Shown here piece by piece: positions 46,295 through 58,396 of a stretch of DNA of 64,000 nt. The first letter of the stretch is position 1, and each line of letters starts with the position of its first letter. The notes beneath the pieces are model-generated. The model saw nothing but the letters and a program-made list of their open reading frames with translations, ran no database searches and was not told where the DNA came from. The position numbers and the translations under genes are program-made. The stretch is from Zychaea mexicana (lineage: Eukaryota > Mucoromycota > Mucoromycetes > Mucorales > Lichtheimiaceae), in assembly GCF_025766255.1 (NCBI RefSeq), contig NW_026516679.1, forward strand, positions 310,001-374,000. Reading direction: 5' to 3'.

Positions 46295-47407
46295 ATGTCG
46301 CTCAAGTGGGGAATCATTGGTACTGGTAGCATCGCACATACTTTCGCCACTGGGTTGAAGGCCGCAAAAAGGGGCGAGCTTGTTGCTATCGGCAGCCGAG
46401 CCAAGGAAAGCGCTGTCAAGTTTGGCGCCCAATACGGAGTACCAGACGACAAGTGCTACGCTACCTATGCTGAACTCTTTAATGATCCCTCGGTCGACAT
46501 TGTCTACATTTCCACCCCGCATCCACAACACTGTGAAGTCTCCATTCAAGCCGCACAATCCAAAAAGAACATTCTGGTCGAGAAGCCCTTCGCCATGAAC
46601 GAGGCTGAGGCGACGCGTATTCTTGCCGCAGCCAAGGAGAACGACGTGTTCTTGATGGAAGCATACATGTATCGATGCCATCCACAAACCTGCAAAATTG
46701 TAGAGCTGGTTCATAATGGAAGTATTGGTGATGTCAAGATGATCAAAGCCAACTTTGCATTCGATGGTCGCCCCCTGGGTGCCTCGTCGAGATTGTGGAG
46801 AAACGAGCTGGGTGGCGGTGCCATCATGGATATTGGCGGATGTAAGTATTTCCGTCCGTGAGTTTGATTCATTTCTTTTATACGTGTTCGGTGAAGCTGA
46901 ATCTGTGTTTTTGTAGACCCCATGTCATTTGCTCGTTTGATTGCTGGTGCTGCTACAAACTCTGGTTTCGCTAACCCTACCGAGATTAAGGCAGTTGGTC
47001 ACGTTCAAGCCGATACGCAGGTCGATGAGTGGACAACCGCTTCTTTGGCTTTTGGCGAAAAGATCTCTGCACAACTCTTTACAGCCATTTTTGCTGATCT
47101 GGATAGCTGTATCGAAGTGCTCGGTAGCAAAGGATCTATCAAGGCACCCAATCTCTGGAGACCGGATTTGCCAGCCATGGCTCCCATGAAAATCGAACTG
47201 ACAGAGTACGGCAAGGAGCCCCAGGTGGTGGCTTTTGATCTTCCAGAACCCGACCTTTATGCGATCGAAGCTGATGCTGTTGCAGATGCCGTCTTTCAAG
47301 GTGCCAAAGAATGCAAATACATGACATGGGAAGATAGTATGGGCCAGATCCGTGCCATCGACAAATGGCGCAAAGAAATTGGACTGATTTATTCAGCTGA
47401 TAAATAA
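46295..47407 (+). CDS. Gfo/Idh/MocA dehydrogenase, dihydrodiol/D-xylose dehydrogenase-like, 345 aa
   Basis: Two exons, 46295-46841 and 46917-47407, join in frame. The N-terminus is a Rossmann NAD(P)-binding fold (WGIIGTGSIAHTFATGL). The family motif EKPFAMNEAEA holds the catalytic-site lysine, and MEAYMYRCHP is the characteristic dihydrodiol-dehydrogenase segment, with LGGGAIMDIGGYP at the exon junction. Length and motifs match NADP-dependent trans-1,2-dihydrobenzenediol dehydrogenase/D-xylose 1-dehydrogenase proteins (~340 aa). In fungi these oxidise aldoses or diols in the cytosol. The true substrate is unknown. It sits between the first MFS gene and GCD2, both on the same strand; a role with the MFS transporter is possible but unsupported. 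Confidence 0.92.
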
Positions 47408-47757
47408 TCCTTGTAAACACGAACATATTGTAATCATTAACGCTGCAATAAAGTGCATTGATAATATTGTATCACACCATCTATTGTAGCTATAGATCTA
47501 ATTTTGGATTTAAAAAATGATTGTTTAGAATAAGATATGACAGCTGGATGAGCAATTGCAACATGAAGTCTGTAACATTTGGTAACAATCAGTGTCACAA
47601 CTGCTGGTGCTGGGTTATTACTGTTCTTTGACACGTTCAGGTGAGTCATAACTACTACATTGAAAAATGAAGAGTCGGTATATACACACTATCCAATATG
47701 AAGCCCACAGCTCTCTTTACTCTCTTCTCTTTTATTTTACAATAACACTACTCGATT
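47408..47757. other. Intergenic region before GCD2
   Basis: About 350 bp without a gene. It is AT-rich and should contain the GCD2 promoter. Confidence 0.45.
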
Positions 47758-50032
47758 ATGTCAAAAAAGCAGCGGTCTCTTAAAGCGTAAGTGAGTCCTA
47801 TTATTACGTGAGGTCTGCCCTTTACTGCCTGTCGTCTTAAACAAATAATTTTCTTGGGAACTCCGGTTGCTATTGAAAAGCAGTCGTCAAAAATCGAGCT
47901 TTCACTATACGCGTTTTACTCAAATGGATCAACCTGCAAACAAATCTTCGGTAAAGAAAAGGAAGAAAGCCCCATTGAGCGCATTATTGATAAGAGCTTT
48001 GCTGACTAACGGTTAATGTACAGCCTCTCCTTGTGCCAGGAGCTGTAGCAGCACAAAAGTCAGTGTCGGGATCTCCCATGAGCTCGTCATACGAGAATCA
48101 ATGGCTTGCGCCCGACGAAAAGCAGCAGCGAGGAGCCTCGCCAGCCAGTAGCCGTACCAGTGATTCCAAACCAAGCAAAGCGTCTAGTGACGCTGGAAGC
48201 AGTCCTCAGATCGCACAGCAGAACGACCATCAAAAGCAGCAGCAGCAGCAACAACAGAACCCCAACCAACCACCTCGTAAATCGCAAAAAGAAATGACCA
48301 AGGCAGAGCGTCGTGCACTTCAAGAGCAACAGCGTTTGGAGAAACAAAGTCGAGTTGCAGCTGGTTTGCCAAAATCTGCAAAAAAGGCAGCCGAGGCGGA
48401 AACGACTAACAAGAAGCCTCAGCAACAACAACAACAACAACAACAACAACAGCAGCAGCAACAGTCGTCTGGAGGAACCGACGATAAACAAAAGAAGAAA
48501 GCGAGAGCATCAAAGACTGATCAAAACCAAGTTCCTTGGTTAATGCATTTGGATTCTCCAAAGAGACCCGAGACGGGTGGAAACAAGGATCTGCATCCTG
48601 CAGTTTTGGTATTGGGTCTGTACTTCTCGGAACACAAGATTGTTGGTTCCAATGCTAGATGTGTGGCTATGTTAGAAACATTTTCCAAGGTTAGTTTTGC
48701 AGAAGGACATATTTATTTTGTTCTTATATGGGCATCAGGGTGGATGTAGGTGCTGGGTAGTGAAGACCGTCTAACTCATTAGAACATCGGTTGAATTCGA
48801 ATAGGTCATAGAGGATCATCGTCCACCAGCTGACGCCACGTTTGCACGAAACATTCAAAAACACCTTGATCCACATATTGCCTACCTTTTGGGAACCCGT
48901 CCAATGTCGTTGAGTATGCGTGAATGTATTCGATGGCTTAAGAAGGAAATTTCAGATATCGTAGAGGAAGATCCTCCACTTTCGGACGATGAGGTATTGT
49001 TGTCGTTGGAAAAAATTGGCAGTGGATGGAGGACGAGGTATAGATACTGGTCGTATTGATAGGATGCGTTTTATTTTGTTTATAGGCACGGAGTAGACTT
49101 ATCGAAGCCATCGAGCATTTTATCCGTGAGCGTATCACCATGGCCGATCAGTTAATCGTTCAGAACGGCTTGCAGAAAATTAAGGATGGAGAAGTTATAT
49201 TGACATATGGAAAGTCATCGGTTGTTGAGAACCTGTTGCTAGAAACAAAGAAAAAGGGAATCGACTTTAAGGTTATTATTGTCGATAGCCGTCCCCTATT
49301 TGAAGGTAAGGATATCACTCTTCATCATCTTCTGATACAAATGGCAAATGTGGCAGCGATCCGTGTTACTTACTGCGATTTTGGAGTATAGGCAAGCATC
49401 TTCTGCGACGGTTAGCAGCAGCTGGAATCGATTGCTCATACTATCTGCTGTCAAGTGTCTACGTTGCCTTGCGATCTGTTACTAAGGTGATCATGGGTGC
49501 ACATGCGTTGCTTAACAACGGTGCAGTGTATTCCCGTGTTGGAACTGCAATGGTTGCTATGGCTGCCCGTGACAAACAGATTCCTGTAATGATCTGCTGT
49601 GAGACGTACAAGTTCGTCAACCGTACTCAGGTCGACTCATTGGTTTTGAACGAGATTGGTTAGTATATGAACATATACGCTTCTGTGTCTGTTGTCGATT
49701 ACTCATATATATCTGGATGCTCTTTAAATAATATAGGAAATCCGGATGAGCTTGTCGACACAAAGCCAGTCTATAACTCTTGCCATCAAATACATCCTAC
49801 TCCGAAAGAATCGGCATTATCCTCCTGGCGAGATCAACCAAACCTGAGATTACTTAACTTGTTATATGATGTAACGCCATCCAAATATATTTCCCTCGTC
49901 GTAACAGAAGTCGGTCTTATTCCTTGTACTTCGGCGCCTGTGGTACGTATTTATAGTGTGTATATCAATTTGAAAGAACACAATCTCTAAATTTTATTGT
50001 TGTTATTTTAGATTTGGCGTGAATATAAGTAA
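47758..50032 (+). CDS. GCD2: eIF2B delta subunit (Gcd2), about 554 aa
   Basis: Exons 47758-47786, 47884-47950, 48024-48689, 48805-48993, 49086-49305, 49392-49658, 49737-49942 and 50012-50032 join in frame. The N-terminal ~220 residues are low-complexity and basic (MTKAERRALQEQQRLEKQ), with two polyQ tracts. The eIF2B regulatory fold follows: HPAVLVLGLYFSEHKIVGSN, RPMSLSMRECIRWLKKEI, FKVIIVDSRPLFEGK, VTKVIMGAHALLNNGAVYSR, RDKQIPVMICCETYKF and a C-terminal REYK. The subunit belongs to the decameric exchange factor that recycles eIF2-GDP and senses phosphorylated eIF2. The start is uncertain: the ATG at 47924 is in frame in exon 2 and would give a protein 25 residues shorter. The end is also uncertain: a last intron 50029-50108 would replace the final Lys by NEEFGKRTK ending at 50136. 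Confidence 0.9.
48420..48464 (+). repeat. CAA/CAG repeat encoding polyQ in GCD2
   Basis: About fifteen mixed CAA and CAG codons form the longer of two Gln tracts in the disordered N-terminus; the shorter one lies near 48234-48258. Confidence 0.9.
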
Positions 50033-50350
50033 GCCTGGCTTGACAGAAGAGAAGTCTGTGTAAGTTGACTGTGATATGTGTAAACTAACATTTATTCTTT
50101 CTCTCTAGTGAGGAATTTGGAAAGCGGACGAAGTAATCATATCTACTATAAAAATAAAAAAGAAGTTTTCAGTTTCAATCTTCGATTATATTTTTGCGGA
50201 TGATGCTCAAGCCATAAAAGGATTATGGATGTAAAGCAAGGTGTAACTTTTTTTATTTTACATCAGTAAATGTAAAACTATGCAAGACTCTGGATATGAT
50301 TATCAAGCGATTAGAATTCGCTTTATTGGGAATCTTTTTTTCCTTTACTT

Positions 50351-52322
50351 TTATTCTTTTGAGGATGTATCATTTTCTTCAAAGTTCTTGACACCTTTCT
50401 TCTCGACCGGTTGTGGAAGCATGAACTTGATGCGCAATAAGAACGCGATGACTAGCGTTATTAATACTGAGCCAAAGCTCATACCCATGCTGGTCATTTT
50501 ACCGTTAACTACGAAAAAACCACAATGATCATTAAACTAATTAGAAAGTTATTCCGTTGCATCAAGCCAAGAAAGACATGCTAACTTACAGAATGCAGGC
50601 GCATCGGAGACAATCCAGGCTCTTAAATTAATGAAGTTTGGAGCAAGGTTACCAACTGCGTTGATAAAAGCAATTGCAACAGCTCGAGAGTTATGATCAG
50701 CTTGGTATATCTCGGTTATCCAAGCCAGACACAATGCAGGTAATGAGATATTCACGGCAATAGCGAACACACCCACAAAAAGCAAAGCGGGAGGGTTGTT
50801 TCCGAGGCCTACGACACCCAGAATCAAGTACCATACACCGACCCAAAGTTCGGTGACGGCGATGTGAATAATCCGATCTCCAGTTTTGTCCGATGACCAA
50901 GCAACGACGAGAGCCGCAATAGCGCCGAAAAGATATGCTGGAGTGTTCATGTAATTTGCAAAGGCAACCTCGTATCCCATTCCTCGCAGAATAATGGCAA
51001 AATTGAGAGACAGCTGATTGCCAATATATATGCAAGAAAAGTTAAGCACTTGAAGCCAAGCATAGGGTGTCGCCAACACGTTGGCAATACTATAGTCAAA
51101 ATCAGTTATCAAAAATTAGATATCAGAATTTGATGAACTAATAGCAAATGTTTTTATCCTTGAAAATACAAAGAACTTAAAGAGACGCATTCGCTTACGT
51201 TTTAAAGTTGAAAGTAGCCGATTTGACCTTGCTGCCCTGGTGCTGGATTCGTGCAATTGCAAGCTCTCGCTCTTCTTCGGTGAGCCAGTAAGTACGATGA
51301 TGAGGGAAATTGGGGAGCAAGAAATAGCCGGCTATACCGATAACAACGCCAATCAGACCTTCAATGATGAATAACCATTTCCATGCCGGCAAACCAGCGG
51401 CGCCAGTCATCGTGTCAGAAATGCCACCGGCAATGAGGCCGCCGAAAGCGCCAGATACTTGGTTACCAGTAGTGAAGAACATCATTCGTTTTCCAAGCTC
51501 CTCCTTGGTATACCAGCTACCAAGTAAGAAAATCATACCAGGATAGAACGCGGCCTGTATATTGAAAATGGACAGACGGGGGAATCAGTAAAAACTGCTG
51601 GCACAATAATTTTTTCAACGATCAATTTAGTGTTCTGGGCATACCTCCACCAAACCCATCAGCATACGAAGGCCCCAAAGTCCTTGGTGATTTGTAACAA
51701 GAGCCATGAAACAGACAATTGAACCCCAGCCAAGAACTACTGAAGGCAGAAACCACCGCGGCAACACTTTTGTTATGATCATATTGCTGGGAATTTGTAA
51801 TCTATTACAATTATAAAGCAGGATCGGGTTGTTTTCATAAATGAGCATACAGTCATTCTATAATCAACGGTATGAGTAAAAATAAGTAATAGAAACGTAC
51901 ACGACATAACCGATGAAAAACATTGTTACGGCCCAGTTATACACATCTGAATTGAGGTCTAGATCTCGTTCCATGCCCATGGTAAACGCATTTTCTAACA
52001 AGAATGCAAAGATTAGTAAACTATATTGTTGCTACTCAGATATACATCGCTAAGTTTCAGCTTGATACTGTAACAACTCACGTAAATTGTTCCGGTCGAG
52101 CTGATTTGCAAAATAAGCAAAGAACGACCAAATGAGCATCCGTGAATCAAGTTTTCGTATAAGCTTGCGTTCCAAGACTGGATCAACGGTATAAGACTTT
52201 TCTTGGCTAGTTTGGCTTTCTTCATCGCTATGAGGTACATCGTCGACAATGGAGACTACGGGTTTATTGCCGTTCTCGGGTACTGATACCCGACCGGTGC
52301 TGTTGATACTAGCAGTGCCCAT
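50351..52322 (-). CDS. MFS transporter, anion:cation symporter family, copy 2, 501 aa
   Basis: Six exons join in frame: 52082-52322, 51901-51994, 51645-51801, 51199-51554, 50590-51089 and 50351-50508. It shares nearly every conserved block with the transporter at 43404-45437, for example NAFTMGME, FYPGMIFLLGSWYTKEELGK, WKWLFIIEGLIGVVIG, SLNFAIILRGMGYEVAF and NYMNTPAYLFGA. The intron positions and phases are also the same. Differences are concentrated in the hydrophilic N- and C-termini. The substrate is unknown, as for copy 1. The two copies point in opposite directions and flank the dehydrogenase and GCD2. The C-termini of this gene and GCD2 converge with about 320 bp between their stop codons. 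Confidence 0.93.
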
Positions 52323-52440
52323 TTGAGTTAGCTAAGGAAACGATAGTTATGGATGCAAAACAAATAGAGCAAGTAGTAGTAGTTAAATGTAAGGAGCTTT
52401 TTCGAATGTATGTTTCTCTGTGGGATACGTTTGATAGCCT

Positions 52441-52449
52441 GCTTATATA
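52441..52449 (-). promoter_or_regulatory. TATA-like box of the second MFS gene
   Basis: The minus strand reads TATATAAGC about 119 bp upstream of the ATG at 52322. Confidence 0.4.
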
Positions 52450-54483
52450 CTCACTACTTCGTGAAAGGAGATTGAACCTTCATCAACATCTTACATCACC
52501 TAGTAAGTATGTGAGTGTTTCGGAAATAAGAGCAGTGATCCTTCTCTTTCTCTCTCCCAAAAAAGAGCACTAACCAGGTCCTACCAGCAGTCTGGTTTTC
52601 CAATTCGCCACTGACAATAATGCTCTGCTCTTCCCGTTAACATTCCCCCAAAAGAAACTAAACCTAAAGATTCAATGGGAAGGCATATGTGGCTTGGTCC
52701 CGTTTCGTGTTGGTGCTTCCAGCCATCCCATTTCGTTTTTACCGCTAATCAGCAGGATAATTCTGCAACCTTAAAAATTAAGAGCCGACGTGTTTGAAAA
52801 ACGCATACGAATCTACTGGGAAAAGTAATAAAAAGAAAGAAACTTATTGTTTTCTTTGTTGCGATATTATCAGTAGATATAGTAATCTTCTACCTAAATA
52901 GACACCACAATATATATTCCCACTTAGCAGCCAAGACATGTCATATATCAAATGACTCGATGGCATGATCCGTCCGTTAGGAAAAGCACGATCTTTCAAA
53001 TGCGTTTTTACACAAGATTGGGCAATTCTTGGGCTTCTTGCTATGCTGCTGTGTGACAGGTACGAGATGAATCCAAAGCGTAAATGACATCTTTTGTTAT
53101 AAAAAAAAAAAAAACTTGACGTTACATTTTTTCTATTTCCGTAATTTTTTTTTGATGCATATGCATGTTGTCTTCGCTTAGCAAAATCTCACGGTTTGCC
53201 CGGCTAACACTTATTTTAGATAAGGCTCAATAATGAAGGTTCTTTTTAACTGCAATACAGGCGGTTGCATCGCTGGATTTTTTGCGATGTGCCAGGTGAA
53301 ACGATCTACTTTCTGTATTCCGGTGATAAATGTTCGACTGAAATGTAGTTGACGTGACCGTGTGTATATTCACACGCTCGCTTGATCTGCTGGAAGGCAT
53401 ATATGGGGGAACGTCAAAAATGATAATATTGTCGGTTTTGATATAACGGCATGGAAGACATAGAATATGAAGCTATAATCCTTTAAGTTCCACTCTTAGA
53501 ATTATCTACAACCTCTAAAATCCAACATGTCTACATTGATACTGAACATATCACAGCAGCGATTCCTTAACAAAAAATATAATGTGATTTAGTGGACAAG
53601 GATTAAAAGACTTGCTTGAACCCCAATTTTTATTTGTCACCAAAGTTCATCTGCTGAATATTATTCTATTGATTTATCATGGATATACGATCATACTATA
53701 TGGTGTGTGGTAGGGACTTACTCACGATAGTTGCTTGACCCAATCGCAAATTTTAGCAAAAGATGGAGAATATGACTTTAATCAACTAATTCTGAATAAA
53801 GTTGTACCACGGAACCCCGCTATTTTATCACCATATGTTACCAGAACTTACACGTATCCAGCGTGTGAGTCCTTTTGTGTAATGATTAAGCTTCGCGGAA
53901 TAAGTGGGAAATTTTGCCGGTTTCGGTTAGACTTGCCGCACCGTGCGCCACCACCATATATAATGGAAGCAAGATGAAAGGCAGCAGTAAAAATGCGGTA
54001 TCAAATTGAGTCATGTCCGAGTGCAGAACATAAAAAAAGCTATGAGTTTGTTGCTCCGTATGTTCACCAAATTTATACTCGTCAAAAACTTCATTATAAG
54101 GGTGCTTGTCTTATAAATTATGGCAATAATGTAATGTTAAGCACGGTGCACCGTGTCGCGGTTATCATCGTCGATATATGAAGAGAGCGTTTACATATGC
54201 GTCATCATCATCACAGATAGAATGTAACTCATACTGTACCGAGAACTCGTAACCATTAAGGATCCGCCCCAGCTTGTACTACTCGTCAGCTACAGATAGA
54301 AATTGGACGAACTCTTGATCCGCTTCCCAAAGAATGAGATCGGTAAAAGGGAGCATCTAAATATATACTTTGCTTCACATAACATTATCCAGATTTATAT
54401 ATTGCACATGATGAATAATATATGGCATATTATCATACGATATCTGAAGACTATTCGTTTATAACACATATATTCATTATTGC
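52450..54483. other. Gene-free region at the edge of the transposon zone
   Basis: AT-rich sequence with A- and T-runs (53101-53114, 53146-53153) and only short frames. The longest, 80 codons at 53735-53977 on the plus strand, is not recognisable. Confidence 0.45.
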
Positions 54484-55033
54484 TTATACTCTTTGCAATG
54501 GATTTGGAGACAGCTGAAATTTCATAGCTAAAGTAGAATAATAGCTGTCAGTATACATGTGCAGCCACTCATCAGTATGTATGTAAAATATGGCTCGATG
54601 GAGCTAATGGATTAATAGAGCTTGCAATTGTTATTCCCAGGGCTCCAACAGCATTGGCAATAGCAATCACGTTCAAGGCTGACTGATATTTATCTACGCC
54701 GATGAGTTGCATAGTAAAACAGTAGAAGGGACTGTTTTTGTTGTGGTATAATGCGCATTACTAGGCTATTGGGATATCAAACGCGATATTTTTGCAAACA
54801 ACGACTATGCATTTGTACTTACATAATGTAAGTTAGCCACCAGAGAAAAATACATAAATAGCGGAAAACGCTATAACCTTTGCAAGATTGCAGGCAAACA
54901 CCCAGATCAAAAGACAGCTCACACCACTGATGATTGTCGTAAGTGTCAGCATGTTTATTACTCCTGTACGATTTGCTGTCATCCTAAACAATTTACATAC
55001 TTCAAGCTGTAAGGAAATTATGGAAAGCAGCAC
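54484..55033 (-). pseudogene. Decayed monocarboxylate-transporter-like (MCT/Mch) MFS gene, C-terminal part
   Basis: On the minus strand, pieces of an MFS-MCT C-terminal half can be followed in order. First is a loop and helix, NRTGVINMLTLTTIISG, then AFSAIYVFFSGG. A probable intron follows, then QLIGVDKYQSALNVIAIANA and a last helix, SGCTCILTAIILL, ending LAMKFQLSPNPLQRV before a stop at 54484. The chain is interrupted by an in-frame TAA just after FFSGG and by at least two frame changes in the last ~100 codons. The 5' half is missing; it ends next to the LINE remnant that begins near 55190. Family assignment rests on the order and spacing of these segments as in fungal Mch-type transporters. 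Confidence 0.6.
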
Positions 55034-55189
55034 AGCGCGAGGTGACAGTTCAATCTACATGTACCCATGGTCATACGTTCGAGAGACCCTGCTACACAAA
55101 GAACGGATATAGTCGCCGACTCTTGTGTGTCAGAAGACCGATGTATGTAGCGTACGCTAATCGATAGACTCAAACCTTTTAGTACAAAC

Positions 55190-56370
55190 TCAAGTCAACA
55201 ATCAGTTCGTTTGTAGCACACCACATGTTTCCCCGCATAGCGTATACAATACTCTGTCGACTGAGAGCGCATGGCGGGCTTGGAGTGCTCGACCCCGCTC
55301 TTCAGCAAAACATACTGCAAATTGAATAGATACGGGATTTGGTGGGATCGTGTAATTATCAAGTGTATCACACCCAATATTTGAGCCACCGCTTTTACTT
55401 AATAGCCGGTCTGACGTGACGCCACTACCAACTGTACTCGTCTGCCGAAATGCGCCAAAAGAAATTGCCACACCCACATTGACCATCAACCAACTGTTAT
55501 TCCGCGTCTTCGACGCGATCGCCATTGATCTCAGTGAGTTTGACCTGTCGGTCGCTACATGCTTGGAATTGCTGCTTAAAGAAATACGGAAACCGATAGA
55601 GGGTGTCGATCCCTAAAGCAACCCGGTTTCAAGAATCTGCTTGTCAAAGACCTCTTCGCTGTTGACCAGGAAGCCCAGCCCAGCCACGCCACGTCCATCT
55701 ACGTCGTCCAGGTGAAGGGTCTAGGTATCGATATTTGCTGTCTCAAATGCAGCAGTATCTGGGTCACAAGTGGATCGCACTCCATCCCTTTTTCCGCCGG
55801 TGGACTCGGGAAGAACGCACATTGTCTGATCAACTTGAACTGGGCATAGTCGACTCGTATGCTTTACTGAATCCTTTTCCGGAAGCTATGGCTCGAACTC
55901 AATGGCGATTGAAGACATACAGACAGATAGTGTCCCCTGCATTGACGCCAGACCCTTCAGACAACGACTGGCATATTTTCTGGTCCCAGCCGATAAAGCA
56001 CGCTACATGGAACGTCTGGTATTAGGCTCTGCACTCCACCGTACCAACCACGAAAAATATGTACTGCATTGTCCCGACGTTTATGCCGTCAGCAACCTGT
56101 CGCATATGTAACACTCGAGTAGAATAAGTACATCAATTTCTTTTTCATTGCGCCCCCAAAGAAGAAGTATGGCGCAGGGCTTAAGCCCTGCTGCAACTAG
56201 CGGACCCCAATATGCAGGCGATCATCAGAGGTTGGAACTCACCTTCTATCTCAGTCCACAAGAAGCAAGCGCACTATGACGCTCATCACATCAATTGTAC
56301 TAGCCATCTGGCGTGCTCACTGCGCGGTCATATTTGACCAGCAATCCTTTTTGCCCTCCATTGTAGCAGC
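55190..56370 (+). pseudogene. Degenerate LINE ORF2 fragment (post-RT to C-terminal zinc motif)
   Basis: In shifting plus-strand frames the sequence matches, in the same order, the second half of ORF2 of the LINE at 58397-64000. RAHGGLGVLDPALQQ (~55264) corresponds to RSHGGVGILNPLLQQ. SEFDLSVATCLELLLKEI (~55537) corresponds to the SSNLSAASVLQIPL region. FKNLLVKDLFAVD (~55630) corresponds to FKTMKVSDLFVFD. FWSQPIKHATWNVW (~55978) corresponds to FWSWPMEHTARNVW. CRIC...FLFHC (~56098-56165) corresponds to the CRLC...FLFEC zinc motif. Several stops and frameshifts prove it inactive. Identity to the intact element is low, so it comes from a different, older family and in the opposite orientation. 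The endonuclease and RT core are absent. Confidence 0.75.
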
Positions 56371-57623
56371 CAAGACTGTTTTGATATGTTCTTGTTCATC
56401 ACTCTAGTCAATTATCACACCACTTGTTTTTCAAGTCCCTCACTTTCCTTTTGCAATTTCTTTTCCATCTTTCTCATTTTCATTTGTCAATCAGCTCACT
56501 GTTTGCATCCTAAATCTGGCATAAAATCTGTGCCTGCAGCATCATTTATATACCTGCCCCGGCACTGTCACTCTCTCAGACACGATGACGGAAATGAAAT
56601 TGCGCCCTACTCTACGGGCCATACAAAAAAAATACCTCTACTACAATAGAGCATGCACAAACAAATTCCTGTGTAGGCCTTAACACGCCTATTCAAGGTG
56701 TTAGCAGAAACAAGACAATGGCAGAAAGACCAGACACAGATGTGCTATGTGCTTTCAGTAATAATAGGACAGGATAAGAAGGGAACCGGAAAGTATGAGA
56801 CCATAGGATGAGGGAAAAAACAAGATACTGTATACGATTGATGCTTTATGTTAGAAGACATTCCATAGGTGTGCATATATGAATCTTTTACTATGGATTA
56901 TAATAATGGCACTTAATGGAAAGAGACCTTAAGAATGTGATTGATGATGTTGATGTTAAGAAATTTATCAGTATACGATCATAAAGGTAGAGGAATAATC
57001 ACAATAGAGGTCTAGGTATGTTCGTGACAGTTCGATGTAACCAAAAGGTATCGTTCTCATGCCACTTAGATGGTTTTGGTTTGCATTGATTGGTGTACTT
57101 CCTATGATGGTGTCATTTTAAGCTCTTTGAAATAGTTTTTAGGAAGCTTGGATACTGCTTTCTTCAGCGTCAAAGCTGTTCTGCTCTTGGTGGTCCGTAA
57201 ACATACATCGATAGTAATGGAAAACACGCTGCTTACAATCAAGTATGTGCTAGTAAAGTCAAGTAAACGATTTTTGCAAGAGAGGAAAAAAACGGATGAA
57301 AGGGCAAGATGTTTCTTTTAAATGGAACATATGTTCGCCCTACTGTATTGCGTTAATTTCAGGTTCGAAATTGTGTCTACCTTTTTTATAATACAAAACT
57401 TATGACTGCAATTTCCATTGATCGGCGAGAAGCATCACAAGAATATATATATATATATATATATATATTCATGTAAACCGGTGACGTATGCCAAAATATA
57501 ATAAAAAAGAAGGGCCTGCTTCTACACGATAAAAATATTGCTACAAAATCAAAAGACCAGTGCATAGAAAAACTTTGTCTACGTATAAAATTAAATTTGG
57601 CTCGTGTTATTGCGATGGACACG
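56371..57623. other. AT-rich region with no assignable gene
   Basis: An (AT)n run lies at about 57445-57469. On the minus strand a short open exon-like segment (~57141-57252), preceded by a TAG acceptor, encodes an acidic end DHQEQNSFDAEESSIQAS, but nothing upstream could be joined to it. Confidence 0.35.
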
Positions 57624-58086
57624 TTATGGATGATGCTGTTGCTGCATTGTTGGCGAGGTATAATAGTTGTTGTTGTTTTCTCCTTTAGTAGTGGCGACAG
57701 GGTTATCGTCACTGGACATGGCAGCATGGTCCTCCAAAGTCCAAGCATCTTCTTGAATAGGTGGTAATAAGCTTCACTTATAAAAATCATCACGATCCCC
57801 ACGTTTCATAAAAGAGATTGTCAAACCGTTATAAATTGCGCTGATGAAACTGGCAGCGGCCGTTTCTTGATCGTCAGCTAAGAAAAGAAGGTCATATCGA
57901 GTATCAATAGTATTGCTGGGTACGCTTCACATATAAAAAATCATCATGATCCCCAGGTTTCATACTCTTTTTATATCGCCGGTTCTTTGTTCCATTAAAG
58001 CGCACAGACCCGTCGCCGACAATTGTTGGATCAGAGCGGAGCACGGCAAGCGGAGCCGCATAGTGAAACAAACATATACGCACCAT
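57624..58086 (-). pseudogene. Unassigned broken coding fragment with an internal near-repeat
   Basis: The minus strand has protein-like sequence in one frame from about 57880 to 57624. ADDQETAAASFISAIYNGLT leads to MKRGDRDDFYK, then an in-frame TGA, and continues in the same frame as LLPPIQEDAWTLEDHAAM to a stop at 57624. About 150 bp upstream a second, similar segment reads MKPGDHDDFLYVKR (57904-58086 frame), and the DNA around both is clearly related (near 57773-57810 and 57924-57963). This could be a decayed gene with a duplicated exon. I do not recognise the family. Confidence 0.3.
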
Positions 58087-58395
58087 AAGAAAAAGACACT
58101 AGCATGACAGTCGTCAGACTACAACGATAATTATCATCAAGGCACTTCTTCACATTGCTGCAGTTCACTGGCTCCTTATTTTTTTTTTTTTTATGGAGGT
58201 TGGTCGGCCTCGAAATAAGTAGTTTTATTTGCAGTCCCACGTGTCAATGACAGTGGCGGGCTGTGTGCGAAACAGAGAGAACAGATTGACTAAAAAGATA
58301 CTTGAGTATGACTATGGCTAAGAGCGATATAATGTGTGGTAAAATGTGAAGGTAGAGATAGGGGGTGTTGTAGCTATGATATGTTTTTTGTGTTT

Positions 58396-58396
<1 letters not shown>

